Shown here: positions 49,622 through 60,999 of the stretch, one piece after another
How positions within the stretch are numbered: the first letter of the stretch is position 1
Layout: every line of letters begins with the position of its first letter
Assembly: GCA_914767715.1 (NCBI GenBank)
Contig: OU612070.1
Coordinates: 8,511,501 to 8,575,500, forward strand
Direction of reading: 5' to 3'
Source of the DNA: Membranipora membranacea
Taxonomy: Eukaryota > Bryozoa > Gymnolaemata > Cheilostomatida > Membraniporidae
DNA: 64,000 nucleotides
Notes under the pieces: model-generated
What the model was told of the DNA's origin: nothing
Databases searched by the model: none
What the model saw: only the letters and a program-made list of their open reading frames with translations
Made by a program: the position numbers and the translations under genes

Positions 49622-52600
49622 CTGAAATAACAATGAATAATATGAAAGGAGTTACAATATAAAGTTGTATATTATATTTGAAAATTGAATATAATTGAGA
49701 GTACATAGTTAGCTCCAGAGAAAAAATTACTTTTTTATTTATCTTTGGTGTCAAGAGCGCATTACATTGGTGTTTGTCTGCCCTTGGAGAGAGGAAGGAT
49801 AACTCTGACCACTTCAAAGACAGCATGCTGAAGAATTAGCTATCATTGAAAGGAGAACCAGTCACCCCTTTCCTCCATAATTTGTAAATGATGACAGCAA
49901 ATTAGGCCAGAAGCAGCTATAGCATAAGTTGTTATGGCACGGACAATATTTGATGGCAGGATATTGATCACGTTTTATACTTCATTGGTGTATGTTCTGT
50001 AAAATTCACCGGGTGTACCCAGTTGTAGTGGTCATATTTAGAAAATAAAAGGTGTTTTGTTTTGGCATTATATGTGCGGGGAATTAACTCCTATTCTGTG
50101 TAATCTAAGTAATCTAATCATCAGGGAATTCCAGGTTGAAATTGCACTGGGATTTTGTTGACATGGCAATTAATTCACCAAGTAAACCTGGAGAGAAGGC
50201 TGCTCGTAGCAGACCAGCACAAATTGAAAAATTTCAATTGAATTATATGTCAAACTTCTTATGGGACTAGTATCAAAGATTATAAATACTTGATGGCAGG
50301 ATACTTGATGCTAGTATGATATTGTATGGTCTTAATATCACTGTCTTGGGGCAATGACAAACAACATTTTTGACGTTTCAATTGCCTCTTATGTCATATT
50401 TTGGCTGGATATATTTTGCATAACACATGAGCAAAGAGTTCAATGAGTGCCTCACATTTCAGAAAGAAACCAAACTATCAGAGTCTGAAAAACTTAGATA
50501 TGCCAGCTTCGCATACTTTCCTAACATGCTAATGACATGATATGGGGATATGCGGTAGCGCTGTCTCTCATCAACCATCTCATGCAATGATAAAACATAT
50601 ACAATGTAGAACCCAGTACTATAGTCTTGACTTGTGCCAACTGCATCAAACCCTTGACTTCCCACTAATCACATATCGATAGTGTGTATATTTGGGATAT
50701 GCAGTAGTGCTGCGACTGACCTCTTCAACTGGGTACACACTTTTTTCCTACATCAAATTTGTCTCACGCTATCATGTTTTGAGCATTCTCACGTCTAGGC
50801 TGCTTTTCGTCTTGTTCTCATTGAGATGTAGTGCTGTCGCTGACCACCTTTTAAAATGATGTGATAGAATATCTTGTTAAAATCATACATATAGTTCCTG
50901 CTGACCATATTAATCACTTAACATTTCACTTACCTAACCGATTGTGAAGAAAATAGCAGGTATGCTGCCGCGCTGCCCCTGTAATGATTGCTACAAAAGG
51001 GTACACTCTCAGTTTTAGATTCAGCACGTTGTTCTACCCTAGATATACCCTTGTTTAAAACTCATAACATTTCACTCATTATAAGCGATTTTGAGAAAAA
51101 TTGCGATATGCTGCCGCGCTGCCGATCTTCCGCTGACATGATTGCTACGACTGGGTACACAAGACCAAGTTTGGTCCATTTGCCTGCATTCCGAGTGGCT
51201 TCCAATCCACTGGTCGGCGTGACCAGTGGATCGGGAGCAAAAGGCATGCAGGCAAACTTGTTCTAGGTTACACCCTTATTTCTTTATATTCAGCACGTTA
51301 TTATACCCTTGAAACACCTTTTATTTAAACTCTTAATATTTCACTCATTAAAAGCAATTTTAAGAGGAAATGAGGATATGCTGCCGCGCTGCCACTGACA
51401 TGATTGCTACAACTGGGTACACCCTTAATATTGGATTCAGCACGTTGTTCCACCCTAGAAACACCTTTTATTGAATTCTTAACATTTCACTTATTATATG
51501 CAATTTTGAGAAATATTGCGGATATGCTGCCGCAAGACAGTATCATACTAACCTCATAAAGATCTGACATTATACTTATTGAAAATTTTAAATTTGTCCT
51601 GATGTAACACGAGCAGACTTCTGCAAGTTTACTTGGTAAATAAATTGGCAAGTCAACAAAATCCCAACAATGCAGTTTCAACCTGGAATTTCCTGAAGAT
51701 TAGATAAGTAATAGTACGCAGAATAGGAGTTATTTCCCGACACATATAATGCATAAACAAAACACCTTTTAATTTCTAAATATGACCACTACAACTGGGT
51801 ACACCCGGTGAATTTTACAGAAGAAACATCAATGAAGTATAATATGCGATCAGTTTCCTGCCATCAAAAATTGTCCGTGCCATTTTTTTATAGAGCAGTT
51901 ACAGCTAAATGATTGTGTCAGTGAGACAAAAAATCTGTAGTCTTGTTTGATATTTACATCGCTCTAACATGCTGTGGATTGTTGGTGTACACTGCCCAAA
52001 ATTCCAGAACTAAGAAGGAAAGCTAATCACCCCAAACCTAATCTGCAGAAACATAACATAATGGTCTTGCCTGTCTCCATTAGCCTTGCTATCGTATCCA
52101 AAGAACTTAACCATTGGTAAGAAGTTGTTAATATCTTTCACCAAGTCATCATATAGAACAAACATCAGCTCTCCTGTGTAGTCAACTAACCAGTACTTGT
52201 GATGCTGTGACCAGATCACCAGATAGTTCTCAAGAAACTTATCAAATGCTGGCAAAAAACAATAGTATATAAAGCTTGCTTCTTAATGAGAGGCTAGGGT
52301 TCATTGTATTGATGTGTTTTATCTATGGGATTGACTCACATTGGGAAAAATTTATAGATTGCTTGTTTAAACCACCATGTTCTAGTCCCCAGTATCCCTT
52401 GAGGTTTCTGTTATCAATGCTACTATGACAATACAAATTAATTTGATATTGCTCCAGTTCCATGAGAATTATTACTTATTTTTTTCACGTGGAATAAATC
52501 CTAATCACTATTTCAATTTGTCTAAGCAATGTAAGTTCTGACCGGTTGCTCAGACTTATAATGGCAGACTGTTATGTCCTTGGCATAGCCTGCTCCAGAC

Positions 52601-55600
52601 ATCTGATGCGATTGATAGAGAAATCCTTGGCTGAGAACAGCGGCTAGTTCAGCTAGTTGTGGAAACTTTGCTCAAAAAAGCTTAGACAGCTATTTGCTAG
52701 CCAATAAAGACACCACAACTGACTACAAACTACAAAAAAATATAACTCAGACACAAGATAACATATAATGCACGCAACCAACCCGCTTATGAGTGTGGGA
52801 AAATAATATGTCCTTTGACAGAATTTTGTATACCTAAATCACCATGTTTCCATGTGAATTTCGAGGTCGGCCTAGATCGAGCTGAGTTGTCACCTCTTGG
52901 CTCGATCTCGAAATATGCAGTCATTCCCGTGATAGAGCTGAGAAAAAAAACTTCAAAAAAATCTGCTGACGCCAGGACTTGAACCCCGGCCTCCCACCCA
53001 GAGTCTTTCATGATTACCGCTCAGCCACGCCAACTCGCCTTTGCGAGCCGCAACTACCATGAAAATGCAGTGAATGTAAGAACAACATCAATAAACAATC
53101 GGTGCACTCAAGAGATTCAATAATCATAAAAGAAAGTTATTTGCTCTAACAAACAAGATTTATCATTCATATTGAAATTATTTTCCACAGAATAAGATCA
53201 ATTCCTGATGGTTGATGAATGCGTTCTATCCATGTTCATTGAACAGACATGATTTTGACATGGGATTTAAATAATTGTGATTGTGATAACTATATTATGT
53301 GTAAGTTCTCTCCAGCCCAACTGTCAATTCCAATTGATGCGAAACTAAATACAGAAGTTTGTTTTAGTACTGACCTCCCATCATCTAAAGCCCAGCAGCA
53401 TAACAAGCGGGTGAGAGAATTTATGAATTTGTTTGATCAAAGTTGGGTATGTACTACAAATTCTGCCACAGCGCAGACAGTATAACTATGTATTATATTT
53501 TATATAATTGGCTAGACATAACTAGCTACAAAGTAGGAAGGATTCATATTTCAGCCACAAACAATGCCAACCGGGCTGAAAATAGTGACAAAGACATCCC
53601 TGATGGTTGGCTTCACCTTCGATTTGATGACTTAAAGGAGCAGTTTTACATCTTTTCGGATGGGGGGGGGGGGGGTCTCCGATATTATCAGTTCTAGTTT
53701 TATAGACAATGTGACCTGCGTTAATTAAATATAGAGAAAAAATGTTATATTCTTGTGACTTGTGTATGTCATACCAATTTCGATTGCATCAGATGTCCGC
53801 AGTGAGCTTTGACCTCTCTAACTTATGGTTCTATAAGTCTGAGCAACTGGTCAAAAATTAATAGTTCTGGAGCAAACAAAAAAGTGAATAGAATTAAAAA
53901 TAGATTCTTACCAGATGAGGGAACCTGCCCGTCGCTGGTGTTTTTCAAAAAGTCTTGTGGAACCATGAGTGTCTCTACCTTGGCGTATTTATCTGGATCT
54001 CTTCCTCGCCTCCATTCCATTTTCTGCCTTCAAAGTAAAAACACAGAGCATCAACTATTTGATCAAAGTTGAGAGTATGGCTACAGTTACTGGAGTAGCT
54101 ATTCTGTGAGGGGCAAATCAGTCCAATCAGTGTAAATTATGATATTGAGAGAGACATGGACAGATAGATGTATGTATGTTTAATATTTCTCATCACCAAT
54201 CTGTCCGTGTCCAATTTTTTTTACACATCATCCAATCCATCAATAGATGTATCAATACACTCACATCCACTTAATAAATAGATGGACTGCTAGGTAATTG
54301 TGGTTTTGACCTGCTCAGGAAACAATGGAGAGCAAACCTGCATCCATTAACAAAACTGTTAGTGAGTGGAACTCTCAAACTGTAAGGCTCAGCGCCACAC
54401 CATCAAAAATTCTATACTACCGACCTGGCATCTGAACATTGTAATGCAGCTGCGTTGAAAGTCCTACATAATGCAAGCTTTTTTTGATAAATCACCAAAT
54501 GTGGTTGGATCAGCTACCACCCTCACAGCTGTATACTGTTACCACCACACGTTTGAAGCATTTAAAACTGCCAGAAATTGTTGGTGTTTACATTTGACTT
54601 GGATGAGTCACCATTGACAAACCTTTTTTCATTAATTCAACGCAGGGCTGCTACCTTACCTGGAAGAGGAGTAGATTTTGTTTGGTATAAAAATAACTTA
54701 GCGTCATCCTACGGAGGAGAAGGGGTTCGATGCTAAAATTTGGGGCTCATGGGTAAACCTGAAGCCATACGCCAATGTACAAATACTCATAAAACAATTT
54801 AACTTGATTTGTCAAAGTAGGCATGAATCCAAACTTTTAAAAAAGTAGATTACCATGCTTTAGGAAAAAAGCAAAAGAACAGATATACTTTTAAAAGAGT
54901 AGAGTTGGCAGCCCTGGTTCAAACTGAAGCATGAACATGAACATGGACATGAACATAAATATTAACATCAACATCAACATGACCATGAACATCAATATCA
55001 ACATCAACATCAACGTCAACATCACCATCAACATCAACATCAACATCAACATCAACATCAACATCAACATCAACATCAACATCAACATCAACATCAACTT
55101 ACCTGATGAACTCGGAGAGTGCGGCGTCTAATGGATTACGTACCACCACAATAACTCTCTCAGCATGATCATGAAGGTATTCGTCGCCTGCGCAGTGAGA
55201 CTTGATGAAGGGATAGTGAGATTTATAGTAGATTGGGTATTTTCCATCCTTAAAGACCGTATCAACATTCTTTTCATGCATGAAGTCAAAGACTTCATGA
55301 GTCTTCAATCCTGAAAGAGAAATAAGTATAAAAAATGGTTCTGTTAAAAAAAGTCAAATGTCTGCAGACTCTGGCTTTTGCAATTGAAAATCTAAACAAA
55401 ATAAAATTAAAGTGAAGAGGTTGGGTAGACAAAAAAGGAGCTGTTAAAAGGCTAGCGTATTCCAGGTAATCACTAATCAGGCATATATAAATTGATATAA
55501 ATTATATTGCAATTTTACATACTTTAAAAAGATTAATAAATTTTTTAGAATAATATTATATTATTTTATAAATTTTCTTGCTGACATGAGTATTACCTGT

Positions 55601-58600
55601 GAGAAGACTGATGGTGGTCCGACACCAGTCACTACCCGAGCCTGGAGTAGCTGCTATCAGCTGAATACGGAAATCTGATTTGTTTAGATAGCTCTGACTC
55701 TTGAGGAGCCTGTCACAAATCTGGGGGTCCTCAGCGACCTTGACCTTCAGGATTTGGGTTGGTGATTCGTGATTATTGCGTAACTTGTTGTGTTTTTCGA
55801 ACTGCTCATCATTACCAAATTGAATTTTGTTGCTGAAAATAGAGCATCAAAATGATGTCAGAAGGTCTTTCAAGGTTTTTTCATCACACCACATTGTATC
55901 ACAACTTGTTACAAATCAGGACTTCAATTCGAAGACATTCAGACCTCACACATTCATTTATTTCATGTCTAAGGCATGATCATTTTCATCGTATTCTATT
56001 CAGCCGAGCGGTCTATGTCTCACTTCCACTAGCACATTCGGAAAAACATCGTTTTTATGATGAAGATGGTTGTAAATAAATGTTAAAAAAAATATTAGTT
56101 AGCTTCTAATGTAAGGAATTTATATGTATTTCAGCACAGTTATGACTTACTCAGCGCCCAGGATGCTTAGCCCAAAAAATAAATGTGTCCGTGTGCTCGA
56201 TCCATTATTTAAAAAAAGCCTTAATATTGTGTTAAAGACTTAAAAAATTTCAATTCCTCTTGTTCAATTTTATATGTATACCTGAAGATAAATTAATAGT
56301 TACTTCGTCGTCTATACTCCTCTTGCAATTTAAGTTGGGCACTTAACTCAAAATATGATGGTGCTTTCTCCATGATGTGCTGACACTCTTAGAGTGATAA
56401 TTCAGGCCCTGACTGCCCTTCAAATTTAAATTTTTTTTAATTCTACAAAATCTCAAGTACAAGGAAAAGTATGTATGTTGAGTCTTCCATTCAAGTATTC
56501 ATTTGTTATACAGTAAATTTCTACTGCAAATAACAGAAAATATTGTCATACAGTAGCTGGTACTGAACAGGTAAAATTAACACACCAGATGTGTAACATA
56601 TAAGTAGAAGAGACAGATCACCCCTTTGAAGTTCAGTGTTAAAAACCCAGCTAGCCCTGTATTTGCAATTTATGAGGCATGGGTTTGCGTTTGAGATTGG
56701 CTTATTTTTATGGGAGAACACTAATGTGTCCACTAATTGCCAGTAAGATCTCTCGCAAGTGGCCTTTATGGTGTCACATAAAAAGATTTTCCTGTAAAAT
56801 GACTATAGGTGCTCTGTAAACTAGATTTTTGCGCCAAATTGCTATATTCTCAATGAAAAGTCAATGATATGAGCACTAGCTATGCACAACCAGGCTGCGT
56901 TGAGTCATAGACTTGCACAATAATTAAGTAGGACACTTTGAGCGCTGTATTGTCCACTCTAGAGAAAATAATAACTCTATGGTCTAAACACACTGACAGA
57001 GGTTGCCACAAGTAATGAAGTACACATCAATTCTGTAAGGATCAGCTGAGGCTTAAGTCTATATTTATTATTAATGTAATGCCATGCGAACCGGTCTGCA
57101 CTCTGAGGTTGCAACTGCTGATCAAACCCCATAAGAGGCTGCTGTCAGCATTTATTTTGACAATGATGACGTTGTGCAAACCTCTGAGGTTATGACCAAT
57201 ATTAGTGTTTTGACCAGTGGTATCCGCCCATTTTCCCACCTTCCGTTTTTCCACCAAGTCATTTTCCCACCAAGCCATATTCCCACCAAGCCATTTTCAC
57301 ACCTGAACTTTTTCCCAGGTACAATTACTACGCAGACCAGGGAACACTGGCAGTAATGAACAATAGAGGGAGATCATTGCTGGCATCATCTTACAAAATT
57401 ACAATTGTTTATCCTCGAAGGAAAAACAATTGAGAGAACTACAGGTGTTAATTATGCGTTCAATATGAAAACAAATCTGAGACTTCCGCAGAAACACAGA
57501 GCAGGGCTATTCAGAGAATATCAATATTAGCGGCATATTTTCTTGAAAGTTTCCAAACATTAGCCATAAATCTCTCAACTCATATAGCAATTCACAGCAC
57601 ATATATTATTTCAACGAACAATCTGAGATTAGTAATCTTCCAACCTTACATGATGAAACGAAGGGAGGGAGGGAGGGAGGGAGGGAGGGAGGGAGGGAGG
57701 GAGGGAGGGAGGGAGGGAGGGAGGGAGGGAGGGAGGGAGGGAGGGAGGGAGGGAGGGAGGGAGGGAGGGAGGGAGGGAGGGAGGAATTCTTTCTTCAGTA
57801 ATTGCATTGTTGCTCAAGTTGTTCCCAAACCCCTGTACTGGGTATTCCAGTTGCTACCAATATTATGTTTTGACCAGTAGGGTACAAACTTAAAGATGAA
57901 CTGTATTTCAGATCCAGCATAAATTGTAGAGCCTTGGTAGTCCATTGACAGGGGTTTACTTGTGCGGGGAGTAATAATATGGACAACAAATCTTTGTATG
58001 AGACTTATTTTTACCAATTTGCTAAGCTCAAATTTACTTCCTAATGATTTTTGACATCTTGTTAAGTACACGGAGCATAGCATGTCTTGTCAAGACAGGC
58101 TACATTGACCCATATTTAATAGCGTAAATCATGATGATTAATGATGTAATGATTTATAACTCACTAGAAAATCAATATTTGCAGTGCCCTGCGATGGCAC
58201 ACACATTGTGACACTGTCATTTAACTAAGAACTGACCTCAAAATTATTGTATACCTATTTTTCTCATACCTTACTTTCTTTTAAAAGAAAGAAAATTAGC
58301 TTTCAAAAATGATAAATTAAACATGATAATTAAAATCAAAATCTGCTGTATTGACGAGAAACTACCGAGCAAATGGGTCATCACTTATTCTCAAAGTTGA
58401 GATTTGAGTCCTATCATAACCAATATCAAACACAAACAAGACAAGGATTGAGCGCTGTAAGTGGGAAAATCTTGGCTGGTTTTTGCCGAAGGAGAAATAA
58501 AGAGCAGCGGGACTGCAAAAATATAATACTCATGTAATGTAATCATGCTCAATTGTTTTAGGTTTTAAGCCAATAGAGACTATATTGTCTAACATAAAAC

Positions 58601-58774
58601 TTGTGTTGATGGATTGAGGGCTGAGGTTACATCCCTTTTTCTTTTACCTGCGATGGTAATCCTTATCACAAAATCTTACCTGCTGAGCTTGAAGGAAATG
58701 AGGCAGAGGCAGCTGAGATAAATAAGAGAAGCTGCTGCCGATAATATTTGTCTCGCTGTCAGTCGAAGCTTCAT
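49432..58774 (-). CDS. Type II membrane sulfotransferase, six coding exons (WSCD/sialate sulfotransferase-like)
   Basis: Joined coding exons are 58774-58680, 55832-55597, 55310-55103, 54027-53912, 52248-52071 and 49621-49432. The total is 1,023 nt, exactly 341 codons with stop. Residues about 10-28 form a signal anchor after a basic N-terminus, so the enzyme should sit in the Golgi facing the lumen. Family motifs: GSGSDWCR at 96-103 (5'-phosphosulfate loop), KSHYPF at 140-145, ERVIVVVRNPLDAALSEF at 161-178 (3'-phosphate site, R168 and S176), YDDLVKD at 251-257, then a C-terminal helix region. Glycosylation sequons at N82 and N209. It should transfer sulfate from PAPS to a glycan; the substrate is not readable. 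The WSC domain is absent, so the name reflects only the catalytic part. Splice phases agree at all five junctions. The last junction uses a GC donor and is the least certain. Confidence 0.85.
49934..51883. mobile_element. Fold-back element with internal tandem repeats, in intron 5
   Basis: Inverted repeats of about 280 bp: 49,934-50,215 matches 51,600-51,883 inverted, with outer ends ATGGCACGGACAAT. The interior (about 50,520-51,540) holds diverged copies of a unit of roughly 110-150 bp, recognisable by GATATGCTGCCGCGCTGCC and AACTGGGTACAC at about 50,545, 50,695, 50,957, 51,101, 51,375 and 51,519. No transposase. No clear target duplication was found. Confidence 0.65.
52071..52248 (-). CDS. 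Sulfotransferase exon 5
   Basis: Acceptor TTTTTTGCCAG. Residues 219-277, with the W..HHKYW and YDDLVKD segments. The preferred donor is GACAG|GCAAGA, a GC donor. Reading on instead meets a stop at 52,010-52,012. An alternative GT donor (ATTAG|GTTTGG, about 52,030) is also in phase but adds about 12 odd residues. Confidence 0.75.
52964..53034 (-). tRNA. tRNA-like element (decayed tRNA or SINE head) in intron 4
   Basis: This is 71 bases long on the minus strand. The ends GTTGGCG and CGTCAGC pair over all seven positions (two G-U). A-box TGGCTGAGCGG and B-box GGTTCAAGTCC are good. The T-arm has four of five pairs. The D and anticodon stems pair poorly, and a T-run follows the 3' end. Likely a tRNA pseudogene or the head of a SINE rather than a working tRNA. 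Confidence 0.45.
53662..53675. repeat. Poly-G run in intron 4
   Basis: More than ten consecutive G; a likely length-unstable homopolymer. Confidence 0.7.
53912..54027 (-). CDS. Sulfotransferase exon 4
   Basis: The acceptor must be TTTGAAG, not the nearby GGCAG three bases further in, because only the former keeps the frame and gives the family-like RQ after SEFI. Residues 180-218. Donor CTG|GTAAGA. Confidence 0.75.
54930..55098. repeat. Hexanucleotide ACATCA array in intron 3
   Basis: Pure hexamers from about 55,026 to 55,098 and degenerate copies to about 54,930. It ends within the splice donor of exon 3: on the minus strand the intron begins GTAAG followed at once by TTGATG units. Confidence 0.9.
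55103..55310 (-). CDS. Sulfotransferase exon 3
   Basis: Acceptor CTTTCAG. Residues 111-180 carry the 3'-phosphate-binding motif RNPLDAALSEF. Donor CAG|GTAAG at 55,102 runs straight into the hexanucleotide repeat. Confidence 0.9.
55597..55832 (-). CDS. Sulfotransferase exon 2
   Basis: Acceptor TTTTCAG. Encodes residues 32-110: a polar stem region with Cys71 and the PAPS-binding GSGSDW loop near its end. Donor ACAG|GTAAT. Enters in phase 2 and leaves in phase 1. Confidence 0.85.
57228..57305. repeat. Short tandem repeat, unit about 18-20 bp
   Basis: Four to five copies of a unit like TTTTCCCACCAAGCCAT, within intron 1. Confidence 0.7.
57663..57784. repeat. GGGA tetranucleotide array, about 30 copies
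   Basis: Uninterrupted purine-only tract in intron 1 of the sulfotransferase gene. Confidence 0.95.
58680..58774 (-). CDS. Sulfotransferase exon 1
   Basis: Start codon at 58,774. Encodes residues 1-31, a short basic N-terminus then the membrane anchor. The donor reads CAG|GTAAG at 58,679. ATG is the first in-frame one after upstream stops. The 5' UTR and promoter are not identified. Confidence 0.75.
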
Positions 58775-59752
58775 TGCTAAGATTTTTATTTATTTATTTC
58801 CGAGTCTCTTGTATGGTCTACGCCGTCAAGGGAAGTATCTATGTTGTGCTACTTATGTCCACCTAGACTCAGTCTGTGTTGGTATGCCTGATACAAGCTT
58901 GAGTCAGCTGCACTCACGACATAACCAGAGGAGAAAAGGTACTGTATCCTAGGTGTCCGGTGATTGGATTATCTACTGAAATATGAAATGAGGTTTTACA
59001 GTAACAAAGAGATTAGTCAAGTGAAAATGATGTAATAGGAACATGATTATTGAAAAGATGTTTTTGGAATCAATAAACAAATTCTTGGAAATAATAAAGT
59101 ATACTTACATATTGTTTCACTTAAAACCTCCTGCAGGTTGACAGTCGATTTTATCTATTTGTTACAGTATAATCAGCAAAAATAGGCAATGCTGTAATTC
59201 AAAAAATATTCTATATTATCAATAATTAAAATGAAAAATACAAAATGCAAGTGATTATTGTTCACTTACATTTTAAATTTGAATATGAACTCTGTTTAGA
59301 AAGTCAGCTGTTCAATTAAATGGATTAGATGAACAGAAAAACATGGTTTCTTTCAGCATAATGCTTACAACAACACAATAGAAATAATATTATTGATTTT
59401 TACTTTTGCCAAATCAAACACGATAAGTAATCAAGTATTGAAAAGATGTTTTTGGAAGCAATTAACAAATTCTCTGAAATATGCATTTCGGTAGCGCACT
59501 AAAATCAAAAGCAAGATAAATAAATAAGGTCTCAACTGGAGGTCACATATTCAATCATATTATAGGTTGTAGAAATCGATACTCACAGTCGGAGTGCAAT
59601 ACATAGTTTGCGATCTGCAGCAGGATTGTTCAGCAGCAATATTAGCCTGACACTGCATCTCACACCCTTATATTGTCGAACAATAATGATCGGAAATAAA
59701 ACTCATTCACTTTTTACCCATTCACCATTTTCAAATCAGTAACCCATCAAAC

Positions 59753-59968
59753 ACACATTTGCCTGTGCAGCAGCTGCAGTTGTTTATCAATGCAGTGAAT
59801 GTGATTTATTTAACAGGAAGTGTAACAATTTTTCATTAACAGGTTCACAGAGTAAGGATATATTCTTACTCTGTGAACACGTTATTGATAAATTGTTACA
59901 CTGCCTGTTAAATAAATCACATTCACTGCATTGATAAACAACTGCAGCTGCTGCACAGGCAAATGTGT
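59753..59968. mobile_element. Near-perfect 216-bp palindrome
   Basis: Arms of about 105 bp begin ACACATTTGCCTGTGCAGCA and mirror around 59,860/59,861. Only scattered mismatches are seen. No coding content. Looks like a short fold-back (MITE-type) element; no clear target duplication identified. Confidence 0.75.
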
Positions 59969-60005
59969 ATTTTCTAAATTTATATATAGCTCAAAACTAA
60001 TAATA

Positions 60006-60254
60006 TGAGGCTGCAATCTCAGCACTGTAACTTATTGGGCAAATCAACCTTTTAATCAAATAATTTGCACAAACTGATCGTCAAAATCAGGGCATGAACT
60101 TAACTATCTAGCGTGCATTGTGGTGTCTTTACCGTAATACTAGTTAAAGTTGGTGACGTAATCAGCTAGTGCGTTAATTTCATACCCTGATTTTGAAGAT
60201 CAGTTTGTTCATATTATTTGCCCATTACGTGAAAATTCTGAGATTAAAGCCTCA
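60006..60254. mobile_element. 249-bp inverted-repeat element
   Basis: The ends TGAGGCT and AGCCTCA, with AATCTCAG just inside, are inverted. Inner matches include GGGCAAAT and CAAACTGATC with AAAATCAGGG, mirrored on the other side. Arms about 110 bp, with more mismatches than the preceding palindrome and a different sequence, so a separate family. Confidence 0.65.
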
Positions 60255-60656
60255 ACTAAGTGGCAGCAGTACAGGTTTACGTTTCTGTCTGTGGCAACAC
60301 AGGTATAATACTTTTTCGCGCCCGGGGGGCAGTCGGACGAGGGGCAAAAGTTTGGGGGGCTCAGACTAGTATAATACTGATTGCCTCACTTTGAACAACT
60401 TGGACATTTGGTTTTTTTCTGGCTAGGTCTTTTTTTATCTTGCCTTGTAAATCTCGGGGACATCTAATCGCACTTAATTATCCTGTCTACATTTAAGCAG
60501 AAAAGCTCAGGATGATTCATCTGCCAAAACACACTTTATACCCTAACAATGAAAGTTTGAAATAAAAGTGGTAAAGCTACACAAAGCTGACAACATATCT
60601 TTGAATTATTACATGGCCACAAGAAACCTGGGAACGTGCAACAACATGGAAAACAG

Positions 60657-60750
60657 TAGTTTAAGTGCTCAAACGGTGCAAGATGCTGGTAGAGGCATTG
60701 ATAATGAAATGCCTCTACCAGCATCTTGCACCATTTGAGCGCTTAAACTA
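60657..60750. repeat. 94-bp hairpin with about 42-bp arms
   Basis: The arms share AGATGCTGGTAGAGGCAT and its complement, with very few mismatches (one near each outer third) and a loop of about 8 bases. Size resembles a microRNA precursor or a minimal MITE. Confidence 0.65.
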
Positions 60751-60999
60751 GGAAAACAGGTGCACAAGACGCTATGAATTATCTTATAATAGTCAAAACA
60801 AAACCAGAGAAGATCAAGAAAAGGACAAACTAACAATGTTTTGACAGCTAGACAAATCAAAACTGACAAAATACCCAAATCAAAAGAGATTAATGACGAA
60901 ATTAAGGCAAAAACCAATAACAAGGTTAACTCCTTTACGCCTGTAAATGCAAACATTGCACAATAACAGGACGCAAACCAGCACTATTAAAGCCTGATG

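Noticed and set aside
49545-49826. 93-codon minus ORF overlapping exon 6
   Set aside because: It uses a different frame from the sulfotransferase and extends into the intron; the exon 6 frame has splice and family support.
50520-51540. CRISPR-like spaced repeats
   Set aside because: Units are diverged, spacing is irregular, no cas genes, and the sequence is eukaryotic; they are internal repeats of a fold-back element.
52010-52255. Exon 5 ending at the stop at 52,010
   Set aside because: It would cut off the C-terminal region expected in the family, and a phase-matched downstream exon with good acceptor exists. Kept as an alternative isoform only.
54891-55131. ORFs of Met-Leu or Asn-Ile repeats
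   Set aside because: By-products of the hexanucleotide repeat on both strands.
57629-57880. GGRE- and PPSL-repeat ORFs
   Set aside because: By-products of the GGGA tract.
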